From the NCBI RefSeq assembly GCF_035989305.1, contig NZ_CP108514.1:2790501-2854500 (forward strand): a DNA stretch of 64,000 nt, given 5' to 3'. The notes below the pieces were generated by a model. It made no database searches, was not told where the DNA came from, and saw only the letters and a program-made list of their open reading frames with translations. Shown piece by piece: positions 24,227 to 32,831 of the stretch. This DNA comes from Streptomyces sp. NBC_01233. Lineage in GTDB: Bacteria; Actinomycetota; Actinomycetes; Streptomycetales; Streptomycetaceae. The position numbers and the translations under genes are program-made. The stretch's first letter is position 1; every line of letters starts with the position of its first letter.

Positions 24227-25924
24227 TCAGTTGCGCCAGGTGTCGGTCAGCGTGACCTTGCCGCTCGCGGGGACGGTGGCGGTACGGTTCGCGCCGCTCT
24301 CCCAGGTGACGTTGCCGGCGGCGTCCTTGCGGACGTACTTGTACGCGAAGGACGTGCCGGCCGGGAGGGTGACGTCGAGCTTCCAGACCGGGTAGGCGGC
24401 CGCGTCGAGCTTGGGGGCGGCGGCGGTGTTCCAGCCGCCGAGCTCGGCCCGGTCACCGGTGACGTAGATGTTCTGGCCCGGGACGGTGGTGGCGCTGACG
24501 GCGAAGGAGGCTCCGGCGGGTCCGGCCGGGGTGCCCGAGCAGGTCCGGGCGTTCACGTGCAGGGCGAGGGCGGTACCGGCGCCGAGGGTGGCGGTGAACT
24601 GCCCGCCCGCGCCCACGGTGACCGCGCGCCCGCTCTGGACGTCGCAGTAGTCGCCGGCGGGAAGGGAGGTCTGGAAGGTGCGGGTGAGGGCCGAGCCCTC
24701 GTGGTTGATGGCGACGTACGCCTTGGAGCCGCGCCCGAAGGCGATCTGGTCGCCGCCGTTGTCCCACCAGTTGGTGACGGACTGGCCGCGGGCCGCGTTG
24801 CGGAAGCCGACCATGGAGGAGATCTCCCGCCAGGCGTGCTGGCACTTCCAGCCGTCGGCGTAACAGGCGCTCACCGCACCGCCGTTCGGCGGGCCGGCGT
24901 CCTTGTCGGTCCACTCGTAGCCGGAGTGCACGTCCGGGGAGCCGTAGGGCCAGGCCAGCATGAAGACGCCGGCGAGGGTGTAGGCGGAACCGTCCTTGTA
25001 GCTGAGGGTGTCGCCGACGCGCTCGGTGTCGTGGTTGTCGACGAAGACCCCGGCCTGGCCACTGGGCATGTGGCCCCAGGCCTCGCCGAAGTTCTTCAGG
25101 TAGGCGAGGTTCTCGTTCTGGAAGACCCGCTTGAGGTCCCGGGCGTACCGGAACTCCTGCACGTCCCCGGTGCCGAGGTACTCGCTCGGCGAGACGGCCT
25201 CGCCGGCGCCGTGTATCGCCTCCTGCTTCCAGTAGACGCCGGGGTTCGTCAGCCGGGACTTGATGTTGGCGAGGTCGGCGGCCGGCATGTGCTTGGCGGC
25301 GTCGATCCGGAAGCCGTCGACGCCGAGGGAGAGCAGGTCGTTGAGGTACCCGGCGATCCGGCCCCGCACGTAGTCCTCGCCGGTGTCCAGGTCCGCGAGC
25401 TGCACGAGCTCGCAGTTCTGGACGTTGGCACGGTCCTGGTAGTTCGAGATGGTGGCCCGGCAGTCGTCCAGGTCGGAACCGGAGTAGACGCCGGGGTAGT
25501 TGTACTTCGTGTACGAACTCCCGCCGGTCCCGGTGCCGTCGCCGGCGGCCATGTGGTTGATGACGGAGTCGGCGACGACCTTCACACCGGCGGCGTGGCA
25601 GGTGTCGACCATGGCCTTGAAGGCGGTGCGGTCGCCCAGCCGCCCGGCGATCTTGTAGCTGACGGGCTGGTACGAGGTCCACCACTGGGGCCCCTGGATG
25701 TGCTCCTGCGGAGGCGACACCTGCACGTAGCCGTACCCGGCGGGCCCGAGCGCGTTGGTGCAGGCGGCGGCCACGGAGGCGAACTTCCACTCGAAGAGGA
25801 CGGCGGTGACGTCCTTGTCGCCGGGGGGCGTGGCGGCGGCCTGCGGCCCGAGGGCCGTGAGCGTGGCGGCGGCAAGTGCGGTGGTGGCGAAAAGAGTTGC
25901 AGCTCTGACGGCTCTGGCAGGCAT
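24227..25924 (-). CDS. Secreted alpha-amylase with C-terminal starch-binding domain (CBM20)
   Basis: The 565-residue protein begins with a signal peptide ([23 protein letters not shown]), followed by a GH13 amylase that cuts internal alpha-1,4 links of starch. Catalytic motifs are [12 protein letters not shown] (Asp near 205), YWKQEAIHG (Glu near 234) and VDNHDTER (Asp near 297). Calcium-site residues such as VINHM are in place. The last 95 residues, with [16 protein letters not shown] and [13 protein letters not shown], form a CBM20 starch-binding module. The ATG at 25924 has GGAGG seven bases upstream; longer frames enter the operator region. The CTTGCG/CTTGCA repeats at 25985-26012 point to repression by a MalR-type LacI protein, as known for Streptomyces amylases. 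Confidence 0.96.
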   Translation of the reverse strand: MPARAVRAATLFATTALAAATLTALGPQAAATPPGDKDVTAVLFEWKFASVAAACTNALGPAGYGYVQVSPPQEHIQGPQWWTSYQPVSYKIAGRLGDRTAFKAMVDTCHAAGVKVVADSVINHMAAGDGTGTGGSSYTKYNYPGVYSGSDLDDCRATISNYQDRANVQNCELVQLADLDTGEDYVRGRIAGYLNDLLSLGVDGFRIDAAKHMPAADLANIKSRLTNPGVYWKQEAIHGAGEAVSPSEYLGTGDVQEFRYARDLKRVFQNENLAYLKNFGEAWGHMPSGQAGVFVDNHDTERVGDTLSYKDGSAYTLAGVFMLAWPYGSPDVHSGYEWTDKDAGPPNGGAVSACYADGWKCQHAWREISSMVGFRNAARGQSVTNWWDNGGDQIAFGRGSKAYVAINHEGSALTRTFQTSLPAGDYCDVQSGRAVTVGAGGQFTATLGAGTALALHVNARTCSGTPAGPAGASFAVSATTVPGQNIYVTGDRAELGGWNTAAAPKLDAAAYPVWKLDVTLPAGTSFAYKYVRKDAAGNVTWESGANRTATVPASGKVTLTDTWRN

Positions 25925-25984
25925 GCGGGGGCCTCCTGGCGGAAGAGGTGGGGATTGGAGCGACCGTAGGGGCCAGGTAGGAGC

Positions 25985-26012
25985 CCTGCAAGAGTTTGCG
26001 CAAGAGATTGCA
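25985..26012. promoter_or_regulatory. MalR-type operator at the alpha-amylase promoter
   Basis: On the amylase strand the sequence contains CTTGCGCAAACT followed by CTTGCAGG, preceded by CTGCAATC. The 12-base core CTTGCGCAAACT (25993-26004) occurs again exactly in the malE promoter (34188-34199). Repeats of CTTGCA/CTTGCG are the known recognition elements of LacI-family MalR/Reg1 regulators in Streptomyces amylase promoters. TTGCAG with a 17-base spacer to TACGGT would place the operator over the -35 region. Confidence 0.8.
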
Positions 26013-26117
26013 GAATTGTTTCCGAGGCGTGTCCTGTCGGACGGGGCTCCTGGACACCGGCCCCGGCACGGCGAGACCGGTGACAATCACTCGATCCCAA
26101 TTCCTGCCCAATTACTG

Positions 26118-26129
26118 CCCATATGGGCT
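26118..26129. promoter_or_regulatory. 12-bp palindrome upstream of the multicopper oxidase
   Basis: GCCCATATGGGC is a perfect palindrome, directly preceded by two overlapping copies of CCAATTxCTGCC with a 12-base period. It lies about 100 bases before the oxidase start. It could be a regulatory site, possibly metal-responsive given the gene it serves, but no known consensus is matched. Confidence 0.35.
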
Positions 26130-26231
26130 CATCGGGCGCTTCTCGAACCGGACCGGCGCGCTGCGGCGACGCCCCGCGACCACCGCTGTATGCCTGCCGT
26201 GACACACGGCGTCTGCGGAAGGCTGGAGACG

Positions 26232-28181
26232 ATGGTCGAGCGAAGGAATTTCCTCATGGCCGGTGCCGCCGGAGGTGCGGCCATGCTCGCGGGGAGCGGT
26301 CCGGGAGCACAGGCGCACGCGGATCCGGGTCCCGGCCGTCATCACGGCCACGAACCGGCGCCCGGGGACGCCCCGGTGCCGAAGACCCCTCCGCTGGAGA
26401 AGTTCGTCGACCCGCTGCCCACGCCGGAGACGGCCGTCCCGGACACGTCCGCCTATCCGGGCGCCGACTACTACGAGCTCACGATGCGGCCGGGCACCTG
26501 GCGATTCCACCGGGACCTCGGGCCGGCGGACGTGTGGGGCTACTGGGCCAGGAACCCGGACGATCGTCACCAGCCGATCGGCATGGGCTATCTCGGGCCG
26601 ACCATCAGCGTGATCAAGGACCAGCCGACGGTCGTCAAGTACCGCAACAAGCTGCCGACCACGCACCTGTTCCAGTTCGTGATCGACGACATCCGCAGCG
26701 GGAACCCCGAGCTCGCCCCGATCGCCCCGCCTCCCTACGAGAGCCAGCCGCCCTTTCCCGACAACGTCAACGTCTGGAACGTCGTGCACCAGCACGGCGG
26801 TTTCACACCACCGCAGTCCGACGGCATGCCGCTGCACTCGTTCAGCCCGGACGGCATCCACGCCGAGTCCTACACGACCCTGGATCCGGACCGCGTCAAG
26901 CGCAACGAAGCGATCTGCGCGTACACCAACCACGAGCGCGCGTCCATGCTCTGGTACCACGATCACGGCATGGGGATGACCAGCGTCAACGTCTATGCGG
27001 GCCTGGCCGGCCTGTACCTCATCCGCGACCCCGCCGACGAGCGGCTCGGGCTGCCGCAAGGCGAATTCGAGGTCCCCCTCATCCTGCAGGACCGGACCTT
27101 CCACCCGGACGGCAGACTCGCCTACACCATGACCCAGCAGGAGGGCGAGGACACCCCGGTCGTCAACGGCAAGGCGTACCCCTTCCTGGCCGTGGAGCCG
27201 CGGCGCTACCGGCTGCGCATCCTCAACGCCTCGAACGAGCGTTTCTGGCGGCTGAGGTTCGACCCTCCCCGGGACGTGGTGCTCCAGCCCAATCTTCCGT
27301 TCTGGCTGATCGGCACCGACGGCGGATTCCGCGCTCCGCTGCAGATGCTGAACTTCCTGATCGGGCCGGCCGAACGGTACGACCTGATCGTCGATTTCAG
27401 TCGGCTGCCCATGGGCTCGAAGGTCACGCTGACGAACTACCACGCGCCGGTGCACTACCCCGGCGTGCCCGGCCAGGGACCGGAGATCTCGGAGGTCATG
27501 CAGTTCCAGGTCACCAAAGAGCTGTCCGGTGCGGACAGGACCACGCCGCCCGGGAAGCTCAAGCTGCCGGCGGTCGTGCCCAACGAGCCGGAACCGCAGA
27601 TCCGCCGACGCGAATGGGTCGTGTACCAGCACAAGCTCTTCAGCACCATGACGTTCAACGCGGTGCCCTTCATGGAGCCGTCCCAGGACTTCATCGAGGC
27701 GGGCTCGAAGGAGATCTGGGAGTACGTCAATCCCAACCACGACGCCCACCCCATGCACGTCCACCTCGTCAACTTCCAGGTGTTGAACCGGCAGCCGATC
27801 GACGCGGCGGCCTACCAGGCGGACTACGAGAAGTGGATCGACGGCGGCCGCAAGGCGGCGGACAAGCCGGTGCTGGCGAGGTACTTCACCGGCCCGCCGA
27901 TCCCGCCGGACCCGGACGAGGCACTGTCCTACAAGGACACGGTCAAGTCCTATCCGGAGACGGTGACCAGGATCATCACCGACCCGTGGAGCCCGCCGAT
28001 GGAGCCGATCGCGTCGATTCCGGACAGCGGGACGGAGCTCCCGGCGACGTACGTCCACCACTGCCACCTCCTCGAACACGAGGACGACGACCTGATGCGT
28101 CCGTTCACGATCGTCGACCCCGACGCCCCCGACGTGGAACCGGGCGGTGACGGCGGCCACGGCGGCGGCCACGGCCACTGA
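26232..28181 (+). CDS. Tat-exported multicopper oxidase (CotA / bilirubin oxidase-like)
   Basis: The 649-residue protein starts with a twin-arginine signal (ERRNFLMAGAAGGAAMLAGSG). It has all four copper signatures of three-domain multicopper oxidases: VVHQHGG (near 184), LWYHDHGMGM (near 240), HPMHVHLVNF (near 505) and HHCHLLEHEDDDLM (near 608). The last motif gives the type 1 copper ligands, and the Met in DDLM matches the CotA/phenoxazinone synthase axial ligand. Length and the PPLEKFVDPLP start match that group. The protein ends in a Gly/His tail (GGHGGGHGH) that could carry copper. The substrate is unknown; laccase-like or bilirubin oxidase activity is likely. The ATG at 26232 follows a GGAG ribosome site. 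Confidence 0.93.
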   Translation: MVERRNFLMAGAAGGAAMLAGSGPGAQAHADPGPGRHHGHEPAPGDAPVPKTPPLEKFVDPLPTPETAVPDTSAYPGADYYELTMRPGTWRFHRDLGPADVWGYWARNPDDRHQPIGMGYLGPTISVIKDQPTVVKYRNKLPTTHLFQFVIDDIRSGNPELAPIAPPPYESQPPFPDNVNVWNVVHQHGGFTPPQSDGMPLHSFSPDGIHAESYTTLDPDRVKRNEAICAYTNHERASMLWYHDHGMGMTSVNVYAGLAGLYLIRDPADERLGLPQGEFEVPLILQDRTFHPDGRLAYTMTQQEGEDTPVVNGKAYPFLAVEPRRYRLRILNASNERFWRLRFDPPRDVVLQPNLPFWLIGTDGGFRAPLQMLNFLIGPAERYDLIVDFSRLPMGSKVTLTNYHAPVHYPGVPGQGPEISEVMQFQVTKELSGADRTTPPGKLKLPAVVPNEPEPQIRRREWVVYQHKLFSTMTFNAVPFMEPSQDFIEAGSKEIWEYVNPNHDAHPMHVHLVNFQVLNRQPIDAAAYQADYEKWIDGGRKAADKPVLARYFTGPPIPPDPDEALSYKDTVKSYPETVTRIITDPWSPPMEPIASIPDSGTELPATYVHHCHLLEHEDDDLMRPFTIVDPDAPDVEPGGDGGHGGGHGH

Positions 28182-28204
28182 CGGGATCGATCGTCCAGCG
28201 GGCT

Positions 28205-28242
28205 CCCGGCGGGGCGGAACAGGCCCGCACCGCCCCGCCGGG
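28205..28242. terminator. Bidirectional terminator between multicopper oxidase and LacI-type regulator
   Basis: CCCGGCGGGGCGG (28205-28217) and CCGCCCCGCCGGG (28230-28242) are perfect 13-base arms with a 12-base loop. The hairpin sits between convergent genes, 24 bases after the oxidase stop and 5 bases before the regulator stop. Confidence 0.85.
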
Positions 28243-28246
28243 AGGT

Positions 28247-29248
28247 CTACGGTGCCTGCGCCGTGGAGCCCCTGACCACCAGCTCCGGCTGGAACACGTA
28301 CTCCGTGCGCTGGACCGGGGTGCCCGAGACCGCCTCCAGGAGGGCGCCCACCGCCGCCGTCGCCATGGCGCGCACCGGCTGGCGGACCGTCGTCAGCGGC
28401 GGGTCCGTGAACGCGATCAGCGGGGAGTCGTCGAAGCCGACCACCGACACGTCCTGCGGCACCCGCAGGCCCCGCTCGCGCGCCGCGCGGATGACGCCCA
28501 GCGCCATCGGGTCGCTGCCGCACACGATGCCCGTGCAGCCGCGGTCCAGCAGGGCCATGCCCGCCGCGTGGCCGCCCTCCACCGTGAACAGGGTGCGCTG
28601 GATCAGGCCTTCCGCCTCGGCCTCCGGCACGGCGGCCAGGAACCCCTGCTCCTTGCGCGCCGACGGCACGTACCGCGTCGGGCCGATCGCCAGACCGATC
28701 CTCCGGTGGCCCAGGTCCTCCAGGTGCCGCACGGCCATGTCGGCCGCCGCCCGGTCGTCCGGGGAGACGAAGGGCGCGCTGATCTGCTCGTTGAAGCCGT
28801 TGATCAGTACGAAGGGGACCCCGCGCGCGGCGAGCCGCTGGTAGCGGGACGGGTCCGCGTGGGAGTCCGCGTGCAGGCCCGACAGGAAGACCATCCCCGT
28901 GACGCCGCGCTCCTCCAGCTGCTCCACCAGCTCGTCCTCGGTGGCCCCGCCCGGGGTCTGCGTGCACAGCACCGGCGTGTATCCGTGCCCGGCCAGCGCC
29001 TGCTCTATGACCTGCGCGAAGGCCGGGAAGATCGGGTTGGTGAGCTCCGGGATCAGCAGCCCGACCAGGCCGTTGCTGCGTCGCTTGAGCCGTGCGGGCC
29101 GCTCGTAGCCCAGCAGGTCGAGGGCGGCCAGCACCTTGTGCCGGGTGCCGGCCGCGACGCCCGCCTTGCCGTTGAGCACGCGGCTGACGGTCGCCTCGCT
29201 GACCTGGGCCTGCGCGGCGATGTCCGTGAGCCGGAGGGGGGAGGTCAC
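28247..29248 (-). CDS. LacI-family repressor, MalR paralogue, last gene of the mal operon
   Basis: The 333-residue protein has a LacI helix-turn-helix (LTDIAAQAQVSEATVSRVLNGKAGVA), hinge and sugar-binding domain (LVGLLIPELTNPIFPAFAQVIEQAL, DVSVVGFDDSPLIAFTDPPLTTVRQPV). It closely resembles the protein at 37073-38113; by eye roughly 60% of positions agree, including the full recognition helix SEATVSRVLNGK, so both may bind similar operators. Its GTG overlaps the aglA stop by four bases (GTGA at 29245-29248), placing it in the malEFG-aglA transcript. The inducer is presumably a maltodextrin. In S. coelicolor the characterised MalR corresponds better to the other copy; this one is a second regulator. 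Confidence 0.9.
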   Translation of the reverse strand: MTSPLRLTDIAAQAQVSEATVSRVLNGKAGVAAGTRHKVLAALDLLGYERPARLKRRSNGLVGLLIPELTNPIFPAFAQVIEQALAGHGYTPVLCTQTPGGATEDELVEQLEERGVTGMVFLSGLHADSHADPSRYQRLAARGVPFVLINGFNEQISAPFVSPDDRAAADMAVRHLEDLGHRRIGLAIGPTRYVPSARKEQGFLAAVPEAEAEGLIQRTLFTVEGGHAAGMALLDRGCTGIVCGSDPMALGVIRAARERGLRVPQDVSVVGFDDSPLIAFTDPPLTTVRQPVRAMATAAVGALLEAVSGTPVQRTEYVFQPELVVRGSTAQAP

Positions 29249-30894
29249 CCCGACGTCACCTGCCACCACACCGTGGTGTCGGCCGGCAGCACGCCGTCCG
29301 CGACCGCCTCGCCGCTGGACAGCAGGGCCTCGCCGGCGACGGGGAACCGTACCGCCGTGCCGGTGGTGTTGGCGGTGCAGAGGAAGTCCCCGCGGCGGAA
29401 GACCAGAACGCCGGCGGGAGCCTCCTGCCAGTCCACCGACTCGCCCGCGCCCAGGTCGTCGCGCTCGCGGCGCAGCCGCAGGGCGGCCCGGTACAGCTCC
29501 AGGGTGGAGGACGGGTCGCCGGTCTGCGCCTCCACGCTCAGCTCCGCCCAGGAGTCCGGCTGCGGGAGCCAGCTGCCGCCGGTGCCGAAGCCGTACGGGG
29601 CCTGCGTACCCGACCACGGGATGGGGACCCGGCAGCCGTCGCGGAAGCCGTCCTGTCCCGCCGCGCGGAAGAACGACGGGTCCTGGCGGACCTCGTCCGG
29701 CAGGTCGGTGACGTCGGGCAGGCCGAGCTCCTCGCCCTGGTAGACGTACGCCGAACCGGGCAGCGCCAGCATCAGCAGGCTCGCCGCGCGGGCCCGCCGC
29801 AGACCGAGCTCGCGGTCGCCGGGCTCGCGCAGCTGGGTGCCGAGGCCGGCGGGGTTGGCGAAGCGGGTGGCGTGCCGGGTGACGTCGTGGTTGGACAGCA
29901 CCCAGGTGGTGGGGGCGCCGACGGGGCGCATCGCGGCCAGCGAGCCGTCGATGACCTCGCGGAGCGCGGTCGCCTCCCAGTCGCTGGTCAGGTACTGGAA
30001 GTTGAACGCCTGCTGCATCTCGTCCGGGCGGACGTAGCGGGCCGTGCGTTCGACGGTCGGGGTCCATGCCTCGGCGACCAGGACGCGGTCGCCCTCGTAC
30101 TCGTCGAGGATCCGGCGCCAGGAGCGGTATATCTCGTGGACGCCGTCCTGGTCGAAGAAGGGCATGACGTCGTTGCCGAGCAGCTTGAGCTGGTCCTTGC
30201 CACCGAGGTCGGGCAGGCCGGGCGCCTTGACCAGGCCGTGGGCCACGTCGACGCGGAAACCGTCGGCGCCGAGGTCGAGCCAGAAGCGCAGGATCGAGCG
30301 GAACTCGTCCCGGACGGCCGGGTGCTCCCAGTTGAAGTCGGGCTGCTCGGGTGCGAAGAGGTGCAGGTACCACTCCCCGTCCGCGATCCGGGTCCAGGCG
30401 GGCCCGCCGAAGATCGACTCCCAGTCGTTGGGCGGCAGTTCGCCGTTCTCACCCTTGCCGGGACGGAAGTGGAAGCGCTCCCGCAGCCGGGACCCGGGGC
30501 CTTCGCGCAGTGCCTGCTTGAACCATTCGTGCTGGTCGGAGCAGTGGTTCGGGACGAGGTCGACGATGATGCGCAGGCCCAGTTCGTGGGCCTCGCGGAT
30601 CACGGCGTCGGCGTCGTGCAGGGTGCCGAACATCGGGTCGATGGCCCGGTAGTCGGCGACGTCGTAGCCCGCGTCCGCCTGCGGGGAGGCGTAGAAGGGG
30701 CTGAGCCAGACGGCGTCGACGCCCAGCTCCTTGAGGTAGGGCAGGCGGCTGCGGATGCCTTCGAGGTCCCCCATGCCGTCCCCGTTGGAGTCGGCGAAGC
30801 TGCGCGGATAGACCTGGTAGATCACCGCGTCTCTCCACCAGCCGGGCAGGGTGCCGGTGGAGGTGGGAAGTGCGTCGGCGAGGTGCTGGGTCAT
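29245..30894 (-). CDS. aglA: Cytoplasmic GH13 alpha-glucosidase
   Basis: The 549-residue enzyme has no signal peptide. It starts WWRDAVIYQVYPRSFADSNGDG, the hallmark of GH13 oligo-alpha-glucosidases, and carries VDLVPNHCS, the nucleophile in ADGFRVDVAHG (Asp near 214), VLVAEAW (Glu near 275) and LSNHDVTRH (Asp near 333). The uninterrupted stretch DPSFFRAAGQDGFRDGCRVPIPW is important for comparison with the copy at 34326. The enzyme should release glucose from the maltodextrins imported by MalEFG. It is 47 bases behind malG, has an AAGGACG ribosome site, and overlaps the following LacI gene by four bases. Confidence 0.94.
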   Translation of the reverse strand: MTQHLADALPTSTGTLPGWWRDAVIYQVYPRSFADSNGDGMGDLEGIRSRLPYLKELGVDAVWLSPFYASPQADAGYDVADYRAIDPMFGTLHDADAVIREAHELGLRIIVDLVPNHCSDQHEWFKQALREGPGSRLRERFHFRPGKGENGELPPNDWESIFGGPAWTRIADGEWYLHLFAPEQPDFNWEHPAVRDEFRSILRFWLDLGADGFRVDVAHGLVKAPGLPDLGGKDQLKLLGNDVMPFFDQDGVHEIYRSWRRILDEYEGDRVLVAEAWTPTVERTARYVRPDEMQQAFNFQYLTSDWEATALREVIDGSLAAMRPVGAPTTWVLSNHDVTRHATRFANPAGLGTQLREPGDRELGLRRARAASLLMLALPGSAYVYQGEELGLPDVTDLPDEVRQDPSFFRAAGQDGFRDGCRVPIPWSGTQAPYGFGTGGSWLPQPDSWAELSVEAQTGDPSSTLELYRAALRLRRERDDLGAGESVDWQEAPAGVLVFRRGDFLCTANTTGTAVRFPVAGEALLSSGEAVADGVLPADTTVWWQVTSG

Positions 30895-30941
30895 GTCGTC
30901 CTTGGAGAGGTCGGGGCGGTGATGCGGGAGCAGGCGGGTGG

Positions 30942-31787
30942 TCAGCCCTTGGTGGCGCCTGCGGTCATTCCGGCGACGAGGTGACGCTGGGCGAAAACGA
31001 AGAAGATCGCCGCGGGGATGGCGATGAGGACTGAGGCGGCGCTCATCGCACCCCAGTTGGAGGTGTACTGCGTGACGAAGGTCTGCAGTCCGCCGGCCAG
31101 GGTGAGGTTCTCCTCGCCGACCATGAAGGCGGAGGCGTACGCGACTTCGCCCCAGGCGGTGATGAAGGCGTAGAAGCCGGTGACGGCGAGGCCGGGCTTG
31201 GCCAGCGGCAGGATCAGCCGCCAGAAGGTGCCGAAGGGGTTGAGCCCGTCGACCCGGCCGGATTCGTCGATCTCCACCGGGATGGTGTCGAAGAAGCCCT
31301 TCATCATCCAGGCGCAGAACGGCACGGCGATGGTGAGGTAGGTGATGATCAGGCCGACCGGCTGGTTGAGCAGGCCGAGGTCGCCCATCAGGTTGTAGAG
31401 CGGCACGATGAGGATCGCCATGGGGAACATCTGCGTGATGAGCAGGGTCCACATGAGCGGCTTCATGCCGGGGAACTTGAAGCGGCTGACCGCGTATCCG
31501 GTGGTGGCGGCGATGAACACACCGAGGACGGTGGTGACGCCGGCGACCAGGACGGAGTTCCCGAACCAGCTGAGGAAGTGGCTCGACTCCAGCAGGTACG
31601 TGTAGTTGCCGAGGGACGGTTCCTTGATGAAGTCCGTGGTGACCGCGTGCTCGGCGGGCTTGAGCGAGGTCAGCAGGATCCACAGCACCGGGAACACGGC
31701 GATGACGGACGCGCCGAGCAGGGTGAGGTGCAGGCCGACGGAGGCGAGCGGGGCGCGGGCGCCCCGAGTGCGGGTGGTCATGGTCAC
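30942..31787 (-). CDS. malG: Maltose/maltodextrin ABC transporter permease MalG
   Basis: The protein of about 281 residues has six membrane helices and the inner-membrane signature for ATPase contact, EIDESGRVDGLNPFGTFWRLILPLAKPG (EAA motif near 190). The N-terminus is short, as in MalG rather than MalF. It forms the membrane pore with MalF; the ATPase is not encoded here and is probably the shared MsiK, as known for Streptomyces sugar importers. GTG at 31787 overlaps the malF stop by four bases (GTGA), with GGAGAGG four bases upstream; an ATG two codons later at 31781 is also reasonable. Confidence 0.94.
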   Translation of the reverse strand: MTMTTRTRGARAPLASVGLHLTLLGASVIAVFPVLWILLTSLKPAEHAVTTDFIKEPSLGNYTYLLESSHFLSWFGNSVLVAGVTTVLGVFIAATTGYAVSRFKFPGMKPLMWTLLITQMFPMAILIVPLYNLMGDLGLLNQPVGLIITYLTIAVPFCAWMMKGFFDTIPVEIDESGRVDGLNPFGTFWRLILPLAKPGLAVTGFYAFITAWGEVAYASAFMVGEENLTLAGGLQTFVTQYTSNWGAMSAASVLIAIPAAIFFVFAQRHLVAGMTAGATKG

Positions 31788-32824
31788 CACACCTCTCCCT
31801 GCTTGCGCAGCGAGCGCCGGTAGACCAGCGCGAAGATCATGAGCAGGGCGAGGATCAGTACGCCCCAGGTCGCGGAGCCGGCGAAGTCGCGCGGGCTCGC
31901 GACGAACGCCTCGCGGAAGGCCTGCGTCACCAGGATCTCGGTGGAGTCACCGGGTCCGCCGCGGGTGAGCAGGAAGATCACCGGGAACATGTTGAAGGTC
32001 CAGATGGTGGAGAGCAGGATCACCGTCATGCTCACCGCGCGCAGCCCGGGCAGCGTGATGTGCCGGAAGCGCTGCCAGGCGCTCGCGCCGTCCATCTCGG
32101 CGGCCTCGTAGAGCTCACCGGGGATGGACTGCAGTCCGCCGAGCAGGGCGACCATCATGAACGGGACGCCGAGCCAGACGTTGACGGCGACGACCGAGAA
32201 CTTGGCCCAGGTCGGGTCGTCGAGCCACGGGATCGCGGCGATGCCGCCGCCGTCGAGGATCTTGTTGAGGATGCCGTTGTCGCGGTTGAACAGGAACCGC
32301 CACGCGAAGACCGAGACGAAGCCGGGGACGGCCCAGGGCAGGATCAGCGCCATCCGGTATGCGGCGCGGCCCCGGAAGTCCCGGTTGAGCATGTTGGCCA
32401 GGACCAGGCCGAGCGTGAAGGTGATCGACACGCACGCGACGGTCCACACCACCGTCCACACCAGCCGCTGCAGGAACACCGGGTCGCTGAGCACGGCCGC
32501 GTAGTTGTCGAGTCCGACGAACTCGTACGTGGCCTCGATGTGGCGGGCGCCGATGGTGCGCGAGACGTTGCGCTCGTTGGCGTCGGTCAGCGACAGGTAG
32601 ATGCCGCGGACCAGCGGCCAGCCGATGATCACGCCGAGGACGAGCACCACCGGGGCGATCATCGTCCAGGCGTACCAGTGGGTGGCGAGGGCGCGCCCCA
32701 GTCCCCCCTTGGTCCCACCGGGGGCCTTGCTGTCAGTCCTGCGGCTCAGGCCGCGGGCGGCGGCGTCGTTCTCGACGTCGTCGCCCGCGGCCTTCGCCAC
32801 CGACTGGCTGGTGTGAGCAGCCAT
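31784..32824 (-). CDS. malF: Maltose/maltodextrin ABC transporter permease MalF
   Basis: The 346-residue protein has a hydrophilic N-terminus of about 50 residues, then six to seven membrane helices (first one WTMIAPVVLVLGVIIGWPLV). The EAA-type coupling motif is GELYEAAEMDGASAWQRFRHITLPGLR (near 240), which docks to the transport ATPase. It pairs with MalG. The malE stop lies seven bases upstream of the ATG, and the malG start overlaps its stop, so malE-malF-malG are one transcript. No ATPase gene is present, consistent with use of a general ATPase encoded elsewhere. Confidence 0.94.
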   Translation of the reverse strand: MAAHTSQSVAKAAGDDVENDAAARGLSRRTDSKAPGGTKGGLGRALATHWYAWTMIAPVVLVLGVIIGWPLVRGIYLSLTDANERNVSRTIGARHIEATYEFVGLDNYAAVLSDPVFLQRLVWTVVWTVACVSITFTLGLVLANMLNRDFRGRAAYRMALILPWAVPGFVSVFAWRFLFNRDNGILNKILDGGGIAAIPWLDDPTWAKFSVVAVNVWLGVPFMMVALLGGLQSIPGELYEAAEMDGASAWQRFRHITLPGLRAVSMTVILLSTIWTFNMFPVIFLLTRGGPGDSTEILVTQAFREAFVASPRDFAGSATWGVLILALLMIFALVYRRSLRKQGEVW

Positions 32825-32831
32825 GGTTTCG

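Larger units (their letters stand above)
25925..26231. other. Divergent promoter region between alpha-amylase and multicopper oxidase
   Basis: This 307-base spacer holds the MalR-like operator (25985-26012), amylase promoter elements (TTGCAG or TTGCGC as -35 on the minus strand), and on the oxidase side a 12-base direct repeat CCAATTxCTGCC running into the palindrome GCCCATATGGGC (26118-26129). Reading frames run through it from both sides but contain these elements and are not accepted as coding. Confidence 0.6.
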